From: a bacterium
GTDB lineage: Bacteria; Bacteroidota; Ignavibacteria; Kapaibacteriales; UBA2268
Direction: 5' to 3'
Assembly: GCA_024710535.1 (NCBI GenBank)
Contig: JANJUO010000115.1
Coordinates: forward strand, 1 to 12,044
DNA length: 12,044 bases
In this document: piece after piece, positions 1 to 5,601 of the stretch
Numbering within the stretch: the first letter of the stretch is position 1
Layout of the letters: each line of letters starts with the position of its first letter
Translations under genes and position numbers: made by a program
The notes under the pieces: generated by a model
Databases searched by the model: none
What the model saw: the letters and a program-made list of their open reading frames with translations, nothing else
Told to the model about the DNA's origin: nothing

Positions 1-383
1 AAATTTTTAAATTATAATTAAGAATTAAATATTTAAAGCAGAGAAAATAATTGTTTTAGATCAACTGAAGTATATTTAAGGCTTGAAAAATATATTTTAA
101 TTTCGTCTGTTATTGAATATGTTAAAGAAGTTTTAAAATTAATAAGCGATAGAAGAAAATAATATATTGCTCCGACTGTTTTTATAATAGACAAATCAAT
201 TTTAAAATTAACATGCAACGCAACAGATTCAATTTTTGTTCAGTTAGTTGCTTCAACTGTCGAATTTGAGTTTTATTTCTAACAAGCATCAGAGCAAAAT
301 ATTTACTTTCCTTTCAAATAAGCAATTACAATAAAATAACTTTTTTTTGTTATTCAATTTTTAATAATTTTATTTAGGATTTT
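1..383. other. AT-rich intergenic/left-edge region without a supportable gene
   Basis: This stretch is very AT-rich with stops in every frame. The longest reading frame on the minus strand (218 down to 33) has no ribosome-binding sequence before its ATG and a low-complexity Ile/Leu/Ser/Lys composition, so I do not call it. On the plus strand the frame from 37 to the TAA at 175-177 is open for 46 codons, has no ATG, and encodes a helical, charged stretch that could be the tail of a decayed gene. The last bases before 384 contain TAGGA, a short Shine-Dalgarno-like element for the next gene. Confidence 0.5.
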
Positions 384-788
384 ATGAATTATAAAGAAAT
401 TTTTGAAAATTACAAAACAATCGCCGTTGTTGGAATGTCGATTTACCCATATAAAGCGGCTCATTCTGTGCCACTATTTATGAAAAAGAGCGGCTATAAT
501 ATTATACCAATCAATCCAAATCATGAAATTGTTGCAAAGATGAATTCATACCAAAATATTCTTGAAGTGGAAGAAAATATTGATATGATTAATGTGTTTC
601 GACCTTCGGAATTTGCTCTTGATATTATAAAAGAGGCAGTAGAAAGAAAAAAAATCAAAGGTGATGTTAAGTGTATTTGGCTTCAAGAAGGCATCACTTC
701 TGAGGAAGGAAAAGCTCTTGCCGAAAGTAACGGCATTATTTATATAGAAGATGAGTGTTTGTATAAAGTGTTTGTGGAATTGACTTAA
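384..788 (+). CDS. CoA-binding domain protein (CoA_binding_2/YccU-like)
   Basis: A 134-residue single-domain protein of the small CoA-binding Rossmann family. Visible family marks are the first beta strand and glycine turn 'IAVVGMS' (residues 13-19), the 'GYNIIPINPNH' segment (about 37-47) typical of this fold, 'IDMINVFRP' in the middle, and 'IWLQEGI' near residue 100. Length is normal for the family. Relatives bind CoA in vitro, but their physiological role is not settled, so no reaction is assigned. It should be cytoplasmic, since there is no signal peptide or membrane segment. The ATG at 384 is preceded by TAGGATTTT, a close but recognisable ribosome-binding sequence. The C-terminus ends '...IYIEDECLYKVFVELT', where many relatives have an Asp-Arg-Cys motif, so Arg is replaced by Glu here. 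It is a single-gene unit ending in a strong hairpin and converging on fumC. The family call is firm; the function is not. Confidence 0.85.
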   Translation: MNYKEIFENYKTIAVVGMSIYPYKAAHSVPLFMKKSGYNIIPINPNHEIVAKMNSYQNILEVEENIDMINVFRPSEFALDIIKEAVERKKIKGDVKCIWLQEGITSEEGKALAESNGIIYIEDECLYKVFVELT

Positions 789-793
789 TAAAA

Positions 794-820
794 AAAACCT
801 TCCCCAAGTGGGAAGGTTTT
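794..820. terminator. Bidirectional intrinsic terminator between the CoA-binding gene and fumC
   Basis: An 11-bp perfect stem (794-804 with 810-820) encloses a 5-base loop, CAAGT. On the plus strand it ends in TTTT followed by CAATTTTATTT, and on the minus strand it is followed by a run of T (the A run at 790-797). It starts six bases after the stop of the CoA-binding gene and lies 24 bases beyond the fumC stop, so it can serve both convergent genes. Confidence 0.9.
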
Positions 821-843
821 CAATTTTATTTAATTAAAACTTA

Positions 844-2241
844 TTATTTATCTGCATTTGGTCCAAGCATTTCTTCGGGCTTCACCTTTGCATCAAATTC
901 TTCTTCGGTTAAAAGATTCAATTCAACAGCCGCTTGTTTCAATGTAAGATTTTTCTTATGAGCATATTTTGCAATTTTTGCGGCATTATCATAGCCAATA
1001 TGTGGATTCAAAGCAGTTACAAGCATAAGAGTATTTTCAACAAAGAATTGAATTTTTTCTCTGTTTGGCTCAATTCCAACGGCGCAATGTTCGTTGAACA
1101 TAGTGCAAGAATCGGCAAGCAATCTAACTGATTGCAAGAAATTATAAATAATAACGGGCTTGAATACATTCAATTCAAAATTACCTTGGCTTCCGGCAAT
1201 ATTGATTGTGGCATCATTTCCAAGCACTTGAACAGCAACCATTGTCATAGCTTCTGATTGAGTTGGATTTACTTTCCCTGGCATAATCGAAGAGCCCGGC
1301 TCATTTTCAGGAATAGATAATTCGCCAAAACCGCATCTTGGACCACTTGCCATCCAGCGAATATCATTTGCAATTTTCATCAATGCAGTTGCAAGCGATT
1401 TCAAAGCACCCGAAGCAAAAACTAAAGCGTCATGACTTGCTAATGATTCAAATTTATTTGGAGCAGAAACAAAAGGCAAGCCGGTTAATTCTGCAATTTT
1501 TTGGCTGGAACGAACTGCAAATTCAGGATGAGCATTCAAGCCGGTACCAACAGCAGTTCCACCCAATGCAAGTTCATAAATTCCCGGCAAAACAAGTTGA
1601 ATTCTATGCAAAGCATTATCCAATTGCTGAACATAAGCACTAAATTCTTGTCCCAAAGTCAATGGAACAGCGTCCATAAGATGAGTTCTGCCCACTTTGA
1701 TAATATCTTTGAATTCTTCTGCTTTTGCGTGCAAAGTATTTCTAAGATTTGTAACAGCAGGAATAAGATTACGATTGATTTCCATTGCCGCCGCAATGTG
1801 CATAGCGGTTGGGAAAGTATCATTAGAACTTTGTGATTTATTAACATCATCATTTGGATGAACGGGCTTTTTACTACCAAGCTCTCCACCTGCAATTTCA
1901 ATAGCACGATTGGAAATCACTTCGTTAGAATTCATATTTGATTGAGTACCGGAGCCGGTTTGCCAAATTGAAAGCGGAAAATGCTCGTCGAGTTTGCCTT
2001 TGATAACATCGTCGGTTGCTTGAACAATCAAGTCTGCTTTTTCTTTTGATAGAAGCCCAAGTTCATTATTTACCAAAGCGGCAGCTTTTTTCAAAATACC
2101 CATCGCTTTGATAACTTCGCGTGGCATTTTTTCCCAACCGATTCTAAAATGAATAAGAGAGCGTGCTGATTGCGCCCCATAATAAGCATCTGCGGGCACT
2201 TCAATTTCGCCCATTGTATCACGTTCAATTCTTGTAACCAT
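844..2241 (-). CDS. fumC: Fumarate hydratase, class II
   Basis: A 465-residue class II (iron-independent, homotetrameric) fumarase, which interconverts fumarate and (S)-malate in the cytosolic TCA cycle. All family regions are present at the usual length: 'SGTQSNMNSNEV' in the N-terminal third, 'SSNDTFPTAMH', then 'GRTHLMDA' with His at residue 187, and the superfamily signature 'GSSIMPGKVNP' starting at residue 316. Ser317-Ser318 fall in the flexible catalytic loop, where E. coli FumC uses Ser318, and His187 matches its His188. The related aspartase is less likely: the start 'MGEIEVPADAYYGAQSARS' and the tetramer core read as fumarase, but aspartase cannot be fully excluded by eye. The ATG at 2241 is preceded by GGAA eight bases upstream. 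It is monocistronic by context, with a divergent large gene upstream and the shared hairpin downstream. Nothing is truncated. Confidence 0.95.
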   Translation of the reverse strand: MVTRIERDTMGEIEVPADAYYGAQSARSLIHFRIGWEKMPREVIKAMGILKKAAALVNNELGLLSKEKADLIVQATDDVIKGKLDEHFPLSIWQTGSGTQSNMNSNEVISNRAIEIAGGELGSKKPVHPNDDVNKSQSSNDTFPTAMHIAAAMEINRNLIPAVTNLRNTLHAKAEEFKDIIKVGRTHLMDAVPLTLGQEFSAYVQQLDNALHRIQLVLPGIYELALGGTAVGTGLNAHPEFAVRSSQKIAELTGLPFVSAPNKFESLASHDALVFASGALKSLATALMKIANDIRWMASGPRCGFGELSIPENEPGSSIMPGKVNPTQSEAMTMVAVQVLGNDATINIAGSQGNFELNVFKPVIIYNFLQSVRLLADSCTMFNEHCAVGIEPNREKIQFFVENTLMLVTALNPHIGYDNAAKIAKYAHKKNLTLKQAAVELNLLTEEEFDAKVKPEEMLGPNADK

Positions 2242-2286
2242 AAGTAATATTCCATTTTAAATTTATAAATAATGCAATTAAATCAA

Positions 2287-2310
2287 TACAAATTTACAAA
2301 TTATTTGTAT
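2287..2310. repeat. Tandem plus inverted 8-mer at the fumC promoter
   Basis: TACAAATT occurs twice head-to-tail (2287-2294 and 2295-2302) and is followed directly by ATTTGTAT. The second copy and the inverted one form a palindrome, TACAAAT-T-ATTTGTA (2295-2309). It overlaps the candidate -7 element of fumC, so it could be an operator, though the regulator is unknown. The low complexity of the sequence is a caution. Confidence 0.4.
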
Positions 2311-2321
2311 TTTTTTTGCAA
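2289..2321 (-). promoter_or_regulatory. Candidate fumC promoter
   Basis: On the minus strand TAAATTTG (2296-2289) exactly matches the Bacteroidota -7 consensus TAnnTTTG. TTG at 2321-2319 lies 22 bases upstream, within the 17-23 spacing known for Flavobacterium-type promoters. The start point would fall near 2283, giving a leader of about 40 bases before the ATG at 2241. AT-rich DNA yields such matches by chance, so this is a candidate only. Confidence 0.4.
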
Positions 2322-2370
2322 GAAATATTTTTAGTATTGAGCAATAAATATAAAGGAATTTCCAATATTT

Positions 2371-2472
2371 ATGGTAGCAATTGCAATATGCAATTTCGTT
2401 GAGAATACGAATATATTTACAGATACAATCTATGTTTTTGGGAGAATTACAATCATTAAAAAAGAAAATTAA
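2371..2472 (+). CDS. Possible small ORF, 33 residues (doubtful)
   Basis: ATG at 2371 opens a 33-codon frame ending in TAA at 2470-2472. An AAAGGA sequence lies upstream, but 13 bases from the ATG, longer than usual. The peptide begins MVAIAICNF and ends ITIIKKEN, with no recognisable domain, signal peptide or metal-binding pattern. The same frame is open back to 2341. In DNA this AT-rich such a frame can arise by chance, and I do not recognise the product. It is listed because it sits alone in the divergent region. Confidence 0.12.
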   Translation: MVAIAICNFVENTNIFTDTIYVFGRITIIKKEN

Positions 2473-2603
2473 ACATATTTTTCAATTTTTTCAAATTTAT
2501 TTAAAATTATTTTGTTTTTAGTGAGTAATTTTATTGTTTGATGTGTCATTATAATAATGGGAAGAACAATTTTGAAAAAAGTTATTTTTGGAATTTGAAG
2601 ATT

Positions 2604-2660
2604 ATGAAAAAATACTTGTTATTAATAATGATGTTTGCTTTTGTGGGAGTGAAAGCGGAG
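2604..2660 (+). repeat. 5' duplicated block, copy 1 (signal-peptide coding)
   Basis: The first 57 bases of the first tandem gene match 5545-5601 with three mismatches and no gap. The block encodes the signal peptide, and similarity resumes immediately after an 8-codon insertion in the second gene (the 'SGWEDFG' motif, 20 of 21 bases identical). Confidence 0.95.
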
Positions 2661-5537
2661 TCTGGTTGGGAAGATTTTGGAACATATAAAAAGCAGAAAG
2701 AAGTGCTTGAAAAGATTGATAAGTTTCAATTATCTGCAGATGGAAAATATTATTTCACATATCAAAATATAGGTGTTCTGAAGAAATGGAATGTAGAAAC
2801 TGGGGTTTTGGTGGATTCATTTTATTTAAATCATATTAATACACAATATTTTAATTTTTCATCTGACGGTACGAGTGCGTTGATTTTGCATAAATATACA
2901 AATTTTGATAAGCCAACTGAATTGATTCTTTTTGATTTGGAAACAATGGAAATTAGTAAGTACTTTTCTTTTATACCTAATAGTGGGGTATTGATACCAA
3001 AAGGGCATTATCTCTATGATTTTCAATTTCAGCTAATTGATTTCATAAAAAATTATAATGAAATATTAATGTCTTATTCGGGATCTTACAGGTCAGGTGG
3101 TGGAGATGGAAGTTCGTTGTCAAATTCAGCTGGACGTTCAGTAATTATTTCAATTGATTCTGATACAATGAAATTCAAACAAGAATTTTCATTGAATAGC
3201 TTAAGGTATTTTAAAATTATTGATAGCAATTTTTATTTTCTTGAATCTGCTTATAACAGCAGTTGGAAAAATGACCACAACAATTCATCTTCAAGTTCAT
3301 CTTCTGTTAATATTTTTGATTACAAGTTATTAACGAAAATAAGATTACTAAATTACAGTGTATCAAGTAGTAATTATAATGGAAATATTAGTAAATCTGG
3401 CTATTTACCAAACATATCAGAAATATTCCCAACTTTTGACTCCAAAGTATTATTGATAAGAATGGATAAAACATATCTAAAATTTGATACAGTTTCTAAA
3501 AAATTCATTGATTCTTTTAAAATTAATTCTTATTATTCAATTGACAATTTATTAAATGACAAACTAAATTTTGTATGCTACGATAGTTCAAAATTTACAT
3601 TTTATAATATCAAAACAATGATGAAAATTGACACATTAATCTGCCCAATCAATGCAATTTCTTATAAAATACATAGTGATGGAAATAGATTACTTTGCTG
3701 GAACACAAAAGGTGAAGTTGTTTTGCAGAATATTTATTCTAATGAAAAATATGCAAAAATCTCAGCAGATAAATACTATGAAAATCCAAATAAAGAAATC
3801 AAATTCTCTTATTTCAGTAATATCAACTCTCAACAAGTGGAATGGGATTTTGGAGATGGCAATAAATCTGTGGAAGAATTTCCAACTCATATCTATAACA
3901 AAAAAGGTTCCTACCAAGTTTCTCTTAGAATTAGAGATAAAAATGGAAATTGGTTCAGTACTTCAATGGGAAAGAAAATTGTTATTAAGGATAAATTAAA
4001 AGCGGATTTCGAATTAAAAAGTAAAAGCAATCAATCGCCGGCTGATGTTTATTTTTACGATAAATCATTGGGTGAGCCATTATACCATAAATGGATAACA
4101 TCACAAGGAGACACATCTTATTATAAAAATCCAATTTTTACTTTCAAAAATCCTGGCTATTATACTGTAAAATTAGTAATACGAGATGAATTTCAAGTAG
4201 ATTCAATAATCAAGGAAGAATGTGTAATTATGGATTATGGTAAAATTGATACTTTAAACGAAATTAAAAACTATAATGTTCCATATATTAATGAAACTTT
4301 CGGATCAATACATAGAACATTAAATTCAATTTTTCATTCAAAAATATTTTGTTTTAAAAATGGGACTGTTGGGACAAATTTTAATTACCAAATGCTTTAT
4401 AGAAATATATATCAAGGAGAGGGTAGTTTTAATTATGAATATCATTATTATATTGTACAACCCGCTGGAAAATTAGATACACCTGCGGTGAAAGTTTCTA
4501 TACAAATTAATGAGATAATCCAAATTTTTGATGACAAAGTGTTTTCAATTACCAAGCCAAAAAATATATTTTTACATAACAGCAATTTACAAGAGCTTAA
4601 AAAACTTACTACTTATGATAGTATTGACAATGCTTATCACATTGGAAATTTAATTTATGTTGTTACAAAAAATCCAATTGTTTTATATGATGAAAATTTT
4701 GAATTGATTTCCCAATTTAAACCTTACCAAAAACCAATACATATTATAAATGGTGAAAACCATAAACTAAAAATTCTTGTTTCAAAAAGCGACAGCTTAT
4801 TTCTTCAATCAATTGATGAACAAAATGTTCAAGATGAAAAATTTCTTATCAATTTTAATGCAATTTATAAAAACTATAAGTTTAAGAATTTGCCAGATAA
4901 TAGATTTGTATTTTTCGGTTCCATTAAAATTAATAATCAGGATTACGGATTTTTTAAATTGTTTGATGAAAATGGCATTCTGCTTAAAGAAGAGATTTAT
5001 TATGATATTGCAATGATTGACAATATAGATAAAACAGATAATAAATTATACTACATAACTTATCAAACCAGAAATAAGAATGAAGTTGGTGTAATTTTGG
5101 TAAATAATGAATTTGAGCGTGAATATAAATTTAAGTATTTTCATAAAGAGCCAAAATATAATCATCAATCAACTACATATTACAAAGATGATTTATTTTT
5201 TGTAACAGGTTTTGTAAAAAACCCAAGTGGTAGTGTTTCTCCTATTCTAAAACTGTTAAGTACAAACACGAATGTTATTAGTGTTGAAGAAAAACCTATT
5301 TTAAATGATAATTCACCTCTCCTCTCCCCAAATCCATCCTCCGATTTTATCAATATAAATCAAGCAGGAATCAAGAATTTGAAGATTTATGATTTGAATG
5401 GAATAGAACTCGATTGCGATGCCGAATATTTTGAAAATATGGTGAGAGTGAATACTTTTGAACTGCAAACGGGCATCTACTTTGTCCGCTATGAAATTAA
5501 TGGCAAAATTTATTTTGAAAAATTTGTGAAAATATAG
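2604..5537 (+). CDS. Secreted PKD-domain protein with T9SS sorting domain (tandem paralogue 1)
   Basis: A 977-residue exported protein. The signal peptide covers residues 1-18 (MKKYLLLIMMFAFVGVKA, cleavage before ES), followed by the family motif 'SGWEDFG' (20-26). Residues about 30-385 look like WD40-type propeller repeats, for example 'SADGKYYFTYQN' with 'LKKWNVETG'. This part contains a Gly/Ser-rich stretch near 160-182 and seven consecutive Ser at 228-234. A PKD domain follows (about 387-468, 'WDFGDG' at 414-419), then a second PKD-like domain (about 470-545) lacking that motif, a beta-rich segment, and a type A T9SS sorting domain from about 904 ('LLSPNPSSD', 'LKIYDLNGIELD', 'GIYFVRYEINGK'). 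It is probably released or anchored at the cell surface; the ligand is unknown. An in-frame TTG/ATG at 2538/2541 would add 22 residues before the signal peptide, so I chose 2604. It lies 7 bases before its paralogue. Confidence 0.88.
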   Translation: MKKYLLLIMMFAFVGVKAESGWEDFGTYKKQKEVLEKIDKFQLSADGKYYFTYQNIGVLKKWNVETGVLVDSFYLNHINTQYFNFSSDGTSALILHKYTNFDKPTELILFDLETMEISKYFSFIPNSGVLIPKGHYLYDFQFQLIDFIKNYNEILMSYSGSYRSGGGDGSSLSNSAGRSVIISIDSDTMKFKQEFSLNSLRYFKIIDSNFYFLESAYNSSWKNDHNNSSSSSSSVNIFDYKLLTKIRLLNYSVSSSNYNGNISKSGYLPNISEIFPTFDSKVLLIRMDKTYLKFDTVSKKFIDSFKINSYYSIDNLLNDKLNFVCYDSSKFTFYNIKTMMKIDTLICPINAISYKIHSDGNRLLCWNTKGEVVLQNIYSNEKYAKISADKYYENPNKEIKFSYFSNINSQQVEWDFGDGNKSVEEFPTHIYNKKGSYQVSLRIRDKNGNWFSTSMGKKIVIKDKLKADFELKSKSNQSPADVYFYDKSLGEPLYHKWITSQGDTSYYKNPIFTFKNPGYYTVKLVIRDEFQVDSIIKEECVIMDYGKIDTLNEIKNYNVPYINETFGSIHRTLNSIFHSKIFCFKNGTVGTNFNYQMLYRNIYQGEGSFNYEYHYYIVQPAGKLDTPAVKVSIQINEIIQIFDDKVFSITKPKNIFLHNSNLQELKKLTTYDSIDNAYHIGNLIYVVTKNPIVLYDENFELISQFKPYQKPIHIINGENHKLKILVSKSDSLFLQSIDEQNVQDEKFLINFNAIYKNYKFKNLPDNRFVFFGSIKINNQDYGFFKLFDENGILLKEEIYYDIAMIDNIDKTDNKLYYITYQTRNKNEVGVILVNNEFEREYKFKYFHKEPKYNHQSTTYYKDDLFFVTGFVKNPSGSVSPILKLLSTNTNVISVEEKPILNDNSPLLSPNPSSDFININQAGIKNLKIYDLNGIELDCDAEYFENMVRVNTFELQTGIYFVRYEINGKIYFEKFVKI
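5316..5535 (+). repeat. 3' duplicated block, copy 1 (T9SS sorting-domain coding)
   Basis: 220 bases aligning without gaps to 8161-8380 with 13 mismatches by my count (about 94% identity). Of the changed codons, seven are silent and five alter the residue. The block starts abruptly at the codons before 'LLSPNP' and ends at the stop codon, so its edges coincide with the sorting domain. Confidence 0.95.
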
Positions 5538-5544
5538 GTGAATT

Positions 5545-5601
5545 ATGAAAAAATACTTGTTATTAATAATGATGCTGGCTTTTGTGGGAGTGAGAGCGGA
5601 G
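5545..5601 (+). repeat. 5' duplicated block, copy 2 (signal-peptide coding)
   Basis: Partner of 2604-2660, 54 of 57 bases identical. The differences fall in codons 11 (TTT to CTG) and 17 (AAA to AGA). Confidence 0.95.

Larger units (their letters stand above)
2242..2603. other. Divergent intergenic region between fumC and the tandem T9SS genes
   Basis: A 362-base AT-rich region. The left part carries the fumC promoter candidate and its palindrome. The middle holds five GCAAT pentamers (2274, 2341, 2377, 2383, 2390) and a possible 33-codon reading frame, 2371-2472. The right part (about 2511-2603) holds the leader of the large plus-strand gene. There, TTTG at 2511-2514 lies 17 bases before TA-ttg-TTTG at 2532-2540, an imperfect Bacteroidota-type promoter. 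If used, transcription would begin near 2547, which supports the ATG at 2604 and makes starts at 2538/2541 unlikely. Confidence 0.45.

Noticed and set aside
33..218. Minus-strand 61-codon frame at the left edge
   Set aside because: No ribosome-binding sequence, biased low-complexity composition, and antisense to another open stretch; no recognisable domain.
335..354. AATAAC/GTTATT hairpin with a T8 loop before the CoA-binding gene
   Set aside because: Six base pairs, mostly A/T, in AT-rich DNA, with no terminator or riboswitch features.
1338..1836. Overlapping plus-strand frames inside fumC
   Set aside because: Shadows of the fumarase gene, with no domain and Gln/His/Ser-rich translations typical of antisense frames.
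2538..2603. Upstream in-frame TTG/ATG as start of paralogue 1
   Set aside because: It would bury the signal peptide 22 residues in; paralogue 2 starts exactly at the corresponding MKKYLL.
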